From DHVE2 group archaeon (GTDB lineage: Archaea; Thermoplasmatota; Thermoplasmata; Thermoplasmatales; Aciduliprofundaceae), in contig JALWRZ010000003.1 of assembly GCA_026993785.1 (NCBI GenBank), forward strand, positions 62,001 to 126,000: DNA of 64,000 nt, written 5' to 3'. Below, one piece after another: positions 51,856 to 60,774 of this stretch. Under the pieces are notes generated by a model that saw only the letters and a program-made list of their open reading frames with translations, ran no database searches and was not told where the DNA came from. Position 1 is the stretch's first letter. Every line of letters starts with the position of its first letter. The position numbers and the translations under genes are program-made.

Positions 51856-52829
51856 GCGTGCTTCTTTCCATAGAGGACCTTCATCTGAATTTCAGAACCT
51901 TCTGGGGCACCGCGTATGTTCTAGATGGTGTTAATCTGAAAATCAATAGGGATGAGGTATTTGGTTTGGTCGGGGAGACCGGCTGTGGAAAGAGCGTAAC
52001 CTCCATGAGCATTCTCAGGCTTCTTCCCTCCAATGCTGAACTCTCTGGAAAGATAATCTTTGAGGGAAAAAATCTTCTGGAGCTTTCTGAGAAGGAAATG
52101 CGAGAGATTCGAGGAAAAAAGATATCCATGATTTTCCAGGATCCCATGAGCTCCCTCAATCCTCTCTTCAAGATAAAAACTCAGATGGTGGATATTATTC
52201 AGCTTCATCACCATATAGATAAGGAGGAAGCTCTTAAAAAAGCTAAAGAGTTGCTAAAGGCTGTAAATCTGCCAGATACTCATAGAATCCTAGAATCTTA
52301 CCCGCATCAGCTCAGTGGAGGTATGAGGCAGAGGATAATGATAGCTATGGCACTATCCTTTGAGCCATCTTTGCTCATAGCGGATGAGCCCACAACTGCA
52401 CTGGATGTTACAATTCAAAAGCAAATCCTCAATCTTATTCTTGAGCTGAAAGAGAAGTACCATTTCTCGGTGCTTCTCATAACCCACGACCTTGGCGTAG
52501 TCGCAGAAACCTGTGATAGGGTGGGTGTTATGTACGCGGGCAACATTGTGGAAGTTGCCGATGTCCATGAACTATTTGAGAATCCCAAGCATCCCTACAC
52601 CCAGGGGCTTTTAGCTGCTATACCTGACCCAAGATACAAGAAACCTTTAAAGCCTCTACGCGGCAATGTGCCCAGTCTTCTTAATCCACCTAAGGGCTGC
52701 AGGTTTCATCCCCGCTGCGATTACGCTAAACCCATTTGCAAGGAGAAGAAGCCCCAGCTTATTTCTTATTCAGAAAATCACGCTGTCGCCTGCCACCTCT
52801 TTTCTTCTCAAGGAGGGGATATAGAATGA
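51852..52829 (+). CDS. dppD: Oligopeptide ABC transporter ATP-binding protein DppD, second system
   Basis: This is one of the two ATPases. Walker A is GETGCGKSV (about residues 38-46), the Q-loop MIFQDPMSSLNP, the signature LSGGMRQRI and Walker B LLIADEPTTALD. The C-terminal oligopeptide-type region has RFHPRCDYAKPICKE with its Cys set. It is coupled to dppC and dppF by 4-nt overlaps (ATGA). Confidence 0.95.
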   Translation: MSVLLSIEDLHLNFRTFWGTAYVLDGVNLKINRDEVFGLVGETGCGKSVTSMSILRLLPSNAELSGKIIFEGKNLLELSEKEMREIRGKKISMIFQDPMSSLNPLFKIKTQMVDIIQLHHHIDKEEALKKAKELLKAVNLPDTHRILESYPHQLSGGMRQRIMIAMALSFEPSLLIADEPTTALDVTIQKQILNLILELKEKYHFSVLLITHDLGVVAETCDRVGVMYAGNIVEVADVHELFENPKHPYTQGLLAAIPDPRYKKPLKPLRGNVPSLLNPPKGCRFHPRCDYAKPICKEKKPQLISYSENHAVACHLFSSQGGDIE

Positions 52830-53800
52830 GCAGCGAGCCGCTTCTTAGAGTTGAAAATCTAAAGAAGTATTTCCCCATCAAGGAAAGATTATTTTCCAAG
52901 AAGGTGAAATATGTAAAGGCTGTGGATGGTGTTAGCTTTACTCTTCAACCCGGTGAAACTCTGGCTCTGGTGGGCGAAACCGGAAGCGGAAAAACTACCA
53001 CAGGAAGAACAATATTGAGGCTCTATGAACCTACAGGAGGGAAGGTTTACTTCAAAGGCCAAGAGATCACTAAAATGCCCATGAGGAAATTCAAGAAGAT
53101 TCGGATGAAGATGCAGATGATCTATCAGGATCCTTATTCCTCTCTCAATCCCAGGATGTCCATATTGAATATAATCGCAGAACCTCTCAGGGAGATGAAG
53201 GTTAACAATATTGAAGAAAGAGTTTTAGAGCTACTAGAAAATGTGGGGTTAAGAAAAGAGCACATGTACAAGTATCCTGATGAGATCAGTGGCGGACAGC
53301 AGCAGAGAGTTGCCATCGCCAGGGCCCTAGGTGTAAATCCAGAATTTCTTGTGCTGGATGAACCCACCTCAGCTCTCGACGTATCCGTTCAAGCTCAAAT
53401 CCTTAATCTCCTGGAAAATCTCCAAAAGGAGAGAAATTTCACCTATCTTTTCATCTCCCATGATTTGAGTGTTGTAAGATACATATCCCATCGGGTAGCC
53501 ATAATGTACCTGGGGAAAATAATGGAGATAGGTACAACGGAGCAGATATTCGAAAATCCCCAACATCCGTATACTAAAATACTCCTGGAATCAATTCCCA
53601 TCCCGGACCCGAAAGAGAAGAGAAGAAAGAAAATCGTGCTGCCTGGAGAAATACCCAGCCCGCTAAACCCTCCTTCAGGCTGTCCCTTCCACACCCGCTG
53701 TCCCTATGCCAGGGATATATGCAAAGAGAAAGAGCCTGAGTATGTGGAAGTGGAGAAGGGGCATCTGGTGAAATGCCATTTAGCAGAGGTGATAAAATGA
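52826..53800 (+). CDS. dppF: Oligopeptide ABC transporter ATP-binding protein DppF
   Basis: This is the second ATPase of the importer. I start at ATG 52826, which overlaps the dppD stop and follows AAGGAGG at 52810-52816; a longer upstream frame is only the dppD tail. It contains Walker A GETGSGKTT, Q-loop MIYQDPYSSLNP, signature ISGGQQQRVAIARAL, Walker B LVLDEPTSALD and the C-terminal CPFHTRCPYARDICKE motif. The length of 324 is normal. Its stop overlaps the racemase-family gene by 4 nt, tying that enzyme to the transporter. Confidence 0.95.
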   Translation: MSSEPLLRVENLKKYFPIKERLFSKKVKYVKAVDGVSFTLQPGETLALVGETGSGKTTTGRTILRLYEPTGGKVYFKGQEITKMPMRKFKKIRMKMQMIYQDPYSSLNPRMSILNIIAEPLREMKVNNIEERVLELLENVGLRKEHMYKYPDEISGGQQQRVAIARALGVNPEFLVLDEPTSALDVSVQAQILNLLENLQKERNFTYLFISHDLSVVRYISHRVAIMYLGKIMEIGTTEQIFENPQHPYTKILLESIPIPDPKEKRRKKIVLPGEIPSPLNPPSGCPFHTRCPYARDICKEKEPEYVEVEKGHLVKCHLAEVIK

Positions 53801-54474
53801 GTCGTGTAATTATAGCGGACCCGGTTAGTGTGGGCATAGAGGACGAGGTAGAAAAATACCTAAGGAAATATTTTCCCGAGGACGATTTTAGAATAGTCAC
53901 AGCAGAAGGAGCGCCCAAAACTATTGAGAGTTTCATAGCGAAAACTCAGGCTTGTAATGCGCTCCTCAAAAAAGTGGATGAGCTAAGAAAAGGCGACGCT
54001 GTGGTAATAAATTGCTTTGCAGACCCTTGCCTATTCGAACTACGGGAAGCACTGGATATCCCTGTGTTAGGGGCAGCGGAAACTACCATGCATATTGCCG
54101 CTATGCTGGGTGAATTCTCTGTGATTGGTCCAGGAGACAACATGATTTCCTGGGTAAGAATACAGGCCCGCGAGTATGGCGTATTTGATAAACTCATATC
54201 CGTGAAGAAGGTCTATATGACCGTCACAGATATCCTCGGTGCGTCAGATAAGGTATATGAGGATACGAAAAACGCGGCGGTGGAATCAATAGAAGAGGGC
54301 GCAGATGCCGTGGTTCTGGGATGCACAGGATTTAGTGTATTAGCGGAGCGCTTAAAGAGAGAAATATGGGAAGAATACAAGATACCGGTGCTCGAGCCTC
54401 TGTTCACAACCTACATGGTGGCAAGATCATTCTACATCCCCCACGGGAGGAGGGGTTTATTCTCAGGACAATAG
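53797..54474 (+). CDS. Asp/Glu/hydantoin racemase-family protein, first copy
   Basis: This cytoplasmic protein of 225 residues has the two catalytic cysteines of the family, C73 in INCFADP and C176 in VLGCTGFS. That spacing matches hydantoin racemases and related enzymes. It would act on a stereocentre next to a carbonyl. It is the last gene of the transporter operon (4-nt overlap with dppF), so its substrate is probably derived from the imported compound. It is related to the second copy immediately beyond, on the other strand. Whether it acts on hydantoin, aspartate or another molecule is not known. Confidence 0.87.
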   Translation: MSRVIIADPVSVGIEDEVEKYLRKYFPEDDFRIVTAEGAPKTIESFIAKTQACNALLKKVDELRKGDAVVINCFADPCLFELREALDIPVLGAAETTMHIAAMLGEFSVIGPGDNMISWVRIQAREYGVFDKLISVKKVYMTVTDILGASDKVYEDTKNAAVESIEEGADAVVLGCTGFSVLAERLKREIWEEYKIPVLEPLFTTYMVARSFYIPHGRRGLFSGQ

Positions 54475-54497
54475 CTCACATAAAAAAAGAAGAATAT

Positions 54498-55262
54498 TTA
54501 GAGGGTAAAATCAGCGGTCCTGCGCTTCTCAGCAGGATAAGGATAGGCTCTCTTACTATGGGATATGCCCAATAGAGCTTGATAAGTGGCATTGTACACA
54601 GCAACACGCAAAGGCTCTAACACGGGAATACTCTCTTCAAATTCTTTTTTTAAGGTATCTTGGAGATACTGCGCGAAGGTGGACATTCCGGTGCATCCCA
54701 GAATTATTGCCTCGGCACCATCCTCCAATATCGCCCTTTTGCTTTGCTCCACCAGAGATTTTTTAACAGCATCCTCCATCTTTTCTAAATCCAGGACCTT
54801 AGCATCCAGAAATCTTACGGATGCAAGTTTTCTTTCCATCCCATACTTTTCTATATTTTCCATCACAATCCTGTTTCCTGAGGGGGTCGGTGAGATTATG
54901 GAAAAGCGGGTGGCAAGCTGTGAGGCTAAAACCACAGAGGATTGGCATGGCCCTACCACAGGAATAGAGACCAGTTCCCTTGCCGTATCTATAAAAGGGT
55001 CAAAGAAGCAATCGATAACCACGGCATTAAAACCTACCTCCTGCGCCCATTTTACCTTTCCAAGTACGTAGGGCGCACTGTATATCTCGTCCAGGCCATA
55101 TTCCAGAGATGTGCTTCCCTTTTCTAGGGAAACTATATCCATCTCCACGGCTCCCTTTGTTCTTTCCCTAATTTCCCTAGCCAGTTCTTTCCTGTATTCC
55201 AGAGTTTTTTGAAGCTCTGGACCCATGACTATGGGAATTATATCCAGAATTTTTAGCGTCAT
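54498..55262 (-). CDS. Asp/Glu/hydantoin racemase-family protein, second copy
   Basis: This 254-residue relative of the neighbouring racemase also has both catalytic cysteines, C85 in VIDCFFDP and C190 in ILGCTGMS. The ATG at 55262 follows the ribosome site GGTGATG; codons for MVMS upstream lie inside that site. It is convergent with the first copy and transcribed alone. The segment after the first Cys (FIDTARELVSIPVVGPCQSS) resembles hydantoin racemases more closely than glutamate racemases. Two different racemases next to five DUF917 genes suggest handling of several related substrates. Confidence 0.86.
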   Translation of the reverse strand: MTLKILDIIPIVMGPELQKTLEYRKELAREIRERTKGAVEMDIVSLEKGSTSLEYGLDEIYSAPYVLGKVKWAQEVGFNAVVIDCFFDPFIDTARELVSIPVVGPCQSSVVLASQLATRFSIISPTPSGNRIVMENIEKYGMERKLASVRFLDAKVLDLEKMEDAVKKSLVEQSKRAILEDGAEAIILGCTGMSTFAQYLQDTLKKEFEESIPVLEPLRVAVYNATYQALLGISHSKRAYPYPAEKRRTADFTL

Positions 55263-55328
55263 ACTCATCACCACCTATTAACAATTATAAGGTAACACAA
55301 CCTACACAATAAAAAGAGAAAAAGAAAT

Positions 55329-55727
55329 TTAGATCGTGATGGAGACGCCTGTTTCGGCGTGGGGCTTATAGACTCCAACGATTCCGAGTAGCAGCCAGAG
55401 CACTGAAATTGCAGTCATCACATAGGCAGAGGAGCCTCCATGCTCTACGAAGAAGGGTGCCGGGAATAGAATGACTCCTGAGAATCCAAAGGAAAGAACC
55501 CACCAGGAATGCTGGATTCCAATAGCTGCCTTTGTCTCCAAATCCTTGGCCATCTTTATTCTCCCGGAACCTCCAAAGGCAAAGAACATGAGAGGCACGG
55601 AGATAAGGAGCCATAGAAAGCCCGCATAGGGGTCCTTCATCCACACGATTATGCCCAGTATAATCCCTATTATGGCGAATACCCCTGAAATCAGGAATAT
55701 TGTATGGAGGAAATTCTCCAGATTCAT
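55329..55727 (-). CDS. Small four-helix membrane protein, partner of the NCS1 permease
   Basis: I do not recognise a family for this 132-residue protein. Four hydrophobic helices are visible (residues 5-27, 35-49, 69-90 and 100-120). There are no charged motifs of known function. Its start overlaps the NCS1 permease stop by 4 nt, so the two are made together. A role as accessory subunit or stabiliser of the permease is inferred only from this. Confidence 0.72.
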   Translation of the reverse strand: MNLENFLHTIFLISGVFAIIGIILGIIVWMKDPYAGFLWLLISVPLMFFAFGGSGRIKMAKDLETKAAIGIQHSWWVLSFGFSGVILFPAPFFVEHGGSSAYVMTAISVLWLLLGIVGVYKPHAETGVSITI

Positions 55728-57133
55728 TGCTTCTCACCCCTGAGATACCTCTTCACTATCCAGGAGGGGGCCAGACCATACTCGGAGACCGTGTACTTTC
55801 CAAGGTATAGGGACACTCCCGCCTTATCGCAGACAATGGCTATGATGGCATAGAACACGAAACCAAGTATCAGGGAGTTGAGGGCTGCTATTCCAGGTAC
55901 ATACCAGCCTCCCAGGATACCGCCCAGTATCGCGGATACCCAGCCTACCCAGTTTATCTCTCCTATTTTGTCTCCTATCTTCAGCTTGTACCTTTCATGC
56001 ACAGGAACTTTCTTGTACCACCAGTACACATAGAAATCTGCGATGAGCACACCGCCTACGGCGGGAACGAATTTTCCTAAGATTACGAGGAAGTTTATGA
56101 AAGGCTGAAGACTTGCGCCTGCGGAGAAGCCCACATAGGCAGCTATGGCTGTTCCTATGATACCCTCTATTATGGTCACAGTTCTTTTGCTAAGAGGTAC
56201 AAGAAGAACCCAGTTCAAAGCACCGCTGTAAAGATTGTTATCGTTGGTGGTCCACTGACCGAAGATTGCCATGGCATAGGCACCCAGCCCCGCACCAGCT
56301 AGAAGAAGAGCTTCAGTTATCCTGGTACCACCCATACCCAGGGTGAGCATTCCAGCGCCCACCAGGAAATAGGGCATTATGACCATCACCTGAACTACCC
56401 AGGCAATTGCTGGATCTCTGGGTTTTTTAGCGAATCTACCCACATCGGAGGTTATGGTTGCACCTGCAATGTAAAGACCTACCACGGAAGTTATGGCCAC
56501 AGAGAGAGGCACTGGATTTACAGGCTGTATGGAGAATATCTTCTCCATACCCCCGCCCTGGTATACACCCATGGCAAAAGCTACACCGGCGAGCACTATG
56601 AACAGGGGTACTGTAAGATAGCTAAGGAAGGAAAGTCCCTTATAACCTACAACAGCGGTGGTCATCATCAGAAGCCCGCCCCAGATAGAGGCAACGCCCA
56701 CGTTGGCCCACCAGGCATTGGGCGCAAGGTCATGAATCATTACACCAAATAGCCAGGTTTCTACGGCAAACCACCCGAGACCGCAGGTTATACCTGCAGC
56801 GGTTAGCCCCCACAGAAATCCTCCGTATCTTCCAAAGGGCCTGGATAGATTGACATACGTGGATGTGCCTGTATGACCGCCTATATATGCGGTCAGCGCA
56901 CCTATCACGGACACTATGGCGCTTCCTACTATGGCAGCGATGATAAGCTGTGTCAGGTTTAGCTGGGTTCCTAGAGCACCGCCGCCCCAGAGCGCCGCGA
57001 TGCATGCCAGAACACCGGTGAACACTAAGAACTGGTTGGTCAGTGTTCTTCTCTCCTTGGGGTGCACTGGGACCACAGCGTAGTCTCCCAGTGCATCAAC
57101 CCAAGGCCATTTTGAGTTATGCTTTTCATCCAT
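55724..57133 (-). CDS. NCS1-family permease (cytosine/purine/hydantoin type)
   Basis: This 469-residue transporter has about 12 helices and NCS1 hallmarks: GALGTQLNLTQLIIAAIVGS, ITCGLGWFAVETWLFGVMI, GRFAKKPRDPAI and NWVGWVSAILGGILGG. The family imports nucleobases, allantoin or hydantoins with Na+ or H+. It lies between a DUF917 gene and a small membrane protein in one leftward operon. DUF917 proteins and racemases nearby make hydantoin-like substrates plausible; cytosine or purines are alternatives. Confidence 0.9.
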   Translation of the reverse strand: MDEKHNSKWPWVDALGDYAVVPVHPKERRTLTNQFLVFTGVLACIAALWGGGALGTQLNLTQLIIAAIVGSAIVSVIGALTAYIGGHTGTSTYVNLSRPFGRYGGFLWGLTAAGITCGLGWFAVETWLFGVMIHDLAPNAWWANVGVASIWGGLLMMTTAVVGYKGLSFLSYLTVPLFIVLAGVAFAMGVYQGGGMEKIFSIQPVNPVPLSVAITSVVGLYIAGATITSDVGRFAKKPRDPAIAWVVQVMVIMPYFLVGAGMLTLGMGGTRITEALLLAGAGLGAYAMAIFGQWTTNDNNLYSGALNWVLLVPLSKRTVTIIEGIIGTAIAAYVGFSAGASLQPFINFLVILGKFVPAVGGVLIADFYVYWWYKKVPVHERYKLKIGDKIGEINWVGWVSAILGGILGGWYVPGIAALNSLILGFVFYAIIAIVCDKAGVSLYLGKYTVSEYGLAPSWIVKRYLRGEKQ

Positions 57134-57137
57134 CTAT

Positions 57138-58259
57138 TTACACCACCTTTTCTATCGGTCTATACTCTATATCTTCAAATCCGAAATGTGGCGGAGCCAG
57201 GACCTTAAGACCTTCAGGAGTTCTCAGCTTGGGATGGCATTTTGCGCCGACTACAGCGACCTTTGTATTTTCCTGGAGATCTGTGTTGGTGATGGGTTCC
57301 GCGTCCTCCAGTCTAACCACTTCAATGATATCCGGGCTTGTTACATAGGGTTCATCATCCAGCCAGGAAACGTGGTTTTCATTCTTGAACCATATCTTGA
57401 ATTTGTGTCCCTTGAATTCATCGATGCCGTCTATGTGGGTAATACCCCACATGTAGCCCTCCTTGTCCCACCATTCCTTCTTTGTTACCACACCTTTGAA
57501 GAGAAGCCAGCCTTCCAGGTATTCCACCGCAGCCTTAACTGGATCACTGCCCTTCTCCCTAGCCTCTCTTATCGTTCTTCCAAGTTCTAGGGATTTAGTA
57601 AGAGTACCGGGCACTATTACCTTCTTCACTGTTTTGCCATCCATAAGGTATCCTGCCTGACCCACCAGACCAAAACCGGCTACGCTGATGAGTTTCCCTA
57701 TATTCTCCGCCACTTCGGGATTGACTGCCTCTTTTATGATGGCCTTATTTCCCCATTCATCCACGCTCGTTATAGGAGTAACGTTTAGCCCAAACATAGG
57801 AGGAGTGGTCTGACAAATCTCAGGAATCGCTCTTCCCGCATAATCGCCATCTAGAATCTTCTTTCCGAGACTCATGGCCGCATCCAGGGGCGCAGGAGTG
57901 TTCAGACCTCCCAACTCAACAGCCACAAGAGCTGCAATCTTCTTATTGGTGTAGTTCTCCAGCTCTTTCACAGCTTCGGGCAAAACTCTTTCAATGACTC
58001 TCTTTGTAAGACCAAGAGCTTTCATTTTCTTCTTGGCCTCTTCGGTGAGAGGAGCTATGGAACCCATATAATAAGGTGTGGCTACCCAGCTATCATCTTC
58101 TATTTCCTCGGGAGAGATCCAGGTTATCTCTCCATATCTGTTGAAGGTCTCCGACAAGAACTTTAGTCCCTTGGCCGGGTCTCCACCCCCACCGGTGCCT
58201 AAAAATGTTGCTCCTCTGACAAAATCTTCTACATCCTTTATATTTCTGATGCCAGACAT
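57138..58259 (-). CDS. DUF917 family protein, copy 1 (TGGGGDP type)
   Basis: This 373-residue protein belongs to DUF917 (Pfam PF06032), a family I recall being linked to S-methyl-thiohydantoin desulfuration and often found beside hydantoinase genes. The N-terminal glycine motif reads GATFLGTGGGGDPAKGL (residues 15-31), followed by TPYYMGSIAP. The family segment VELGGLNTPAPLDAA is present. The ATG at 58259 follows GGTGAT. It is the first gene of the operon with the NCS1 permease. Of the five copies it groups with copies 4 and 5 by its glycine motif. The reaction is not established here. Confidence 0.88.
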   Translation of the reverse strand: MSGIRNIKDVEDFVRGATFLGTGGGGDPAKGLKFLSETFNRYGEITWISPEEIEDDSWVATPYYMGSIAPLTEEAKKKMKALGLTKRVIERVLPEAVKELENYTNKKIAALVAVELGGLNTPAPLDAAMSLGKKILDGDYAGRAIPEICQTTPPMFGLNVTPITSVDEWGNKAIIKEAVNPEVAENIGKLISVAGFGLVGQAGYLMDGKTVKKVIVPGTLTKSLELGRTIREAREKGSDPVKAAVEYLEGWLLFKGVVTKKEWWDKEGYMWGITHIDGIDEFKGHKFKIWFKNENHVSWLDDEPYVTSPDIIEVVRLEDAEPITNTDLQENTKVAVVGAKCHPKLRTPEGLKVLAPPHFGFEDIEYRPIEKVV

Positions 58260-58533
58260 TTTGTCATCACCCACAAAACTATATCAATTGCTCTTATATA
58301 AATTTTTTTTCAAGAGCATGAAATTTTTGACAATTTTGCCCGAATATCTTTCAATATTTTCCTCATACAGAAATACTAATAAAATTAAAAGCAGCATTAG
58401 TATTGCATGCAAAAATCAAATATAGTGAATTAAATAAATATCATCTAATTTTGACATGTTTATAGCAATTTTTTGAAAAAAAATAAATACAAAGATTTAT
58501 TTAACCTTTTTGGAAGCACAAGGAGGTATGTCT
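58260..58533. promoter_or_regulatory. Divergent promoter region between DUF917 copies 1 and 2
   Basis: This 274-bp AT-rich gap separates the two DUF917 operons. A minus-strand TATA-like TTTATATAAGA lies at 58293-58303 for the NCS1 operon. A plus-strand AAATAAATAC lies at about 58480-58490 for copy 2. AAGGAGG at 58520-58526 is a strong ribosome site for copy 2. No gene is seen; a common regulator site is possible but not visible as a clear repeat. Confidence 0.45.
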
Positions 58534-59643
58534 ATGAAAATCTTGAGTGGTGGAGATTTAGAAAATATTGTGTGGGGAGCCACCCTGCTTGGTTCTGGTG
58601 GTGGTGGTTCTCCAGAGAACGGACTTCAGCTTGTGGAAGAGATAAAAAAGCTTGGCAAATCAGTGAACCTTTTAGAGCTTCAGGACATCGAGGAAAGTTA
58701 TCATATAGCTACTGTGGCAGGGATGGGAGCTCCTCTGGCCCTAAAGGAGAAGGGCTTTAACCTCGAGGCACTTTACGCCTTTGAAGCCCTCGAAAAATTG
58801 TATAATATGGCAGGTATAAAAATAGATGCTCTTATGCCAGTGGAAACTGGAGGCTTTAACTCTGTGGTGCCCCTGTATGTGGCAGCATACAAGAATTTGC
58901 CCGTTGTCGATTTTGATGGTGCGGGTGGAAGAGCTGTTCCAGAGCTGGGCACGCTCCTCTATCAGTTATACAAGATACCATCCTCCCCGCTAACTCTGGC
59001 TAACAAGAAGGGAGATACCATAGCTGTGTGGCTTGAAGATCCCCTGGATGCCAAAACAGGCGAGGAGATTGGAAGACACATAACTGTTGCCTTTGAAATG
59101 CTTTCAGGAATTGCTGGATGGGTTCTTACTGGCTGGCAGGCGAAGAGCTATATGAATCCAAACTCGTTGAGTAACGCACTTAAGGTCGGGAAGGCCATAG
59201 AAGAGGCCAAAAAAGCCGGAAAAGACCCGGTGAAGGCAGCTGTGGAGTCTCTGGGAGGCTATGAACTTTTCAGGGGAGAAATTAAGTCCATAGATGTGAA
59301 AACCGTCGGAGGCTTTGATTTCGGAAGAACAACCTTGGAAGGAGTAGAGGGTTACGAAGGTAGGAAGTTCTACATTGATTTCAAGAATGAAAATATGATA
59401 GCATGGAAGGATGAAAATGAGCCCGCAGCCATGGTGCCGGATCTCATATGCCTGATGACCCTGGATGGCACGCCTATGACCAATGCGGATATAAAAGAGG
59501 GAATGAAGTTGGCTGTTATAGGCTTCGCAGCAGGTAAGAAGTGGAGAGAAGCTCCGAATTTCTTCGATGTATGGAAACCTATCCTGAGCAAAATGGGATA
59601 CGAGGGTGACTTCATTCCCATCGAAAAACTGATGGAGGGATGA
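58534..59643 (+). CDS. DUF917 family protein, copy 2 (SGGGGSP type)
   Basis: This copy has 369 residues and heads the rightward operon. The glycine motif reads GATLLGSGGGGSPENGL. It differs from copies 1, 4 and 5 in having Ser instead of Thr/Asp and in lacking the YFVGS segment, reading HIATVAGMGAPLALKEKGF instead. The C-terminal part has EGVEGYEGRKFYIDFKNENM. The true start is ATG 58534, seven nt after AAGGAGG. Copy 3, its closest relative, follows after 4 nt, so the two may form a hetero-oligomer. Confidence 0.88.
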   Translation: MKILSGGDLENIVWGATLLGSGGGGSPENGLQLVEEIKKLGKSVNLLELQDIEESYHIATVAGMGAPLALKEKGFNLEALYAFEALEKLYNMAGIKIDALMPVETGGFNSVVPLYVAAYKNLPVVDFDGAGGRAVPELGTLLYQLYKIPSSPLTLANKKGDTIAVWLEDPLDAKTGEEIGRHITVAFEMLSGIAGWVLTGWQAKSYMNPNSLSNALKVGKAIEEAKKAGKDPVKAAVESLGGYELFRGEIKSIDVKTVGGFDFGRTTLEGVEGYEGRKFYIDFKNENMIAWKDENEPAAMVPDLICLMTLDGTPMTNADIKEGMKLAVIGFAAGKKWREAPNFFDVWKPILSKMGYEGDFIPIEKLMEG

Positions 59644-59647
59644 AGTA

Positions 59648-60769
59648 ATGAGAATCTTGAAGGAAGAGGATATAAAAAATATAATGGTGGGCGCCACATT
59701 TTTAGGCTCTGGAGGTGGTGGCTCACCCAAAGATGGCCTGGAATTGCTGGAGCGACTGAAGGATGAAGGTCACGAGCTTTCCGTGGTTCTCCATGACCCA
59801 AAAGAATTGAAACCGGAGGACTATGCAGTTATGGTCGCGGGAATAGGCGCGCCCCGTGCATTTAAGGAGAAGAAATTCGGGCCCGAGGCAATTTACGCAT
59901 TTGAGACCATAACCAAGATTTCATTCATCGGAGGAAAGAGCATAACGCATCTTATGGCAGGAGAGTTAGGTGGTTTCAATACCATCGTGCCTATATATGT
60001 TGCCATTGCAAAGGGTGTGCCCCTGGTAGACGCAGACGGTAATGGACGGGCTGTGCCAGAGCTTAGCACTGGTCTGTATCCCACTTACGACATCCCCCCT
60101 CATCCTCTTGTTCTCTCTAACTCCGATGGAGATTCTGTGGTGGCATATCTCAAGGACCCTATGAATCATACGGCAGCTGAGACCATCGCCAGACAGCTTG
60201 CAGTGGGCTGGGGCATGCTCGCGGCCTTCGCTACCTGGATAGTGAACAAGCAGCAGATTATTGACTATCTTGCACCTTACACAATTACGCTATCTCAAAA
60301 AATAGGAGAGATATTCACCCAAGTGAAGGATAAGGGTGAGGGTGTAGATTCTCTAACATCTCGGCTTGAAAAGGAAATCGGCGCATTGGAGCTTTTCAGA
60401 GGCAAGATCAGCAAGCTGGAATTCAGAACCGAGGGAGGCTTTGATTTCGGAACCACAACAATCGAAGGTGTGGGAAAATATGCTGGGAAAACCATGACCA
60501 TAGATTTCAAGAATGAGAATATGCTGGCAAAGATAGATGGAAAAATAGTCACCATGGTTCCTGATCTAATTTGTATGGTGGATTCCGATGCATTGTTCCC
60601 AATTACCAATGCGGATACCAAGGAAGGTCAGAATGTGGTCATCTATGGTATGCCCGCACCGGAAAACGCGAGGAAGAGCCCCAAGGGGTTCGAATGTTGG
60701 AGACATATTCTCGAGAAGTTGAAATATGAGGGAGACTATATACCCCTTGAAAAACTTGTTGGGAGGTGA
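59648..60769 (+). CDS. DUF917 family protein, copy 3 (SGGGGSP type)
   Basis: This 373-residue copy shares with copy 2 the GATFLGSGGGGSPKDGL motif, MVAGIGAPRAFKEKKFGPEA and TMTIDFKNENM near the end. It has a different middle (GADGNGRAVPEL region reads DADGNGRAVPELSTGLYPTY). It lies 4 nt after copy 2 and its stop overlaps the ribosome site of the aminopeptidase gene. The close pair without recent identity suggests two specialised subunits, but that is inference. Confidence 0.88.
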   Translation: MRILKEEDIKNIMVGATFLGSGGGGSPKDGLELLERLKDEGHELSVVLHDPKELKPEDYAVMVAGIGAPRAFKEKKFGPEAIYAFETITKISFIGGKSITHLMAGELGGFNTIVPIYVAIAKGVPLVDADGNGRAVPELSTGLYPTYDIPPHPLVLSNSDGDSVVAYLKDPMNHTAAETIARQLAVGWGMLAAFATWIVNKQQIIDYLAPYTITLSQKIGEIFTQVKDKGEGVDSLTSRLEKEIGALELFRGKISKLEFRTEGGFDFGTTTIEGVGKYAGKTMTIDFKNENMLAKIDGKIVTMVPDLICMVDSDALFPITNADTKEGQNVVIYGMPAPENARKSPKGFECWRHILEKLKYEGDYIPLEKLVGR

Positions 60770-60774
60770 AAAAA

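Noticed and set aside
52736-52825. Longer DppF start overlapping the dppD tail by about 90 nt
   Set aside because: The ATG at 52826 has AAGGAGG before it and begins the family sequence; the extension is dppD in another frame.
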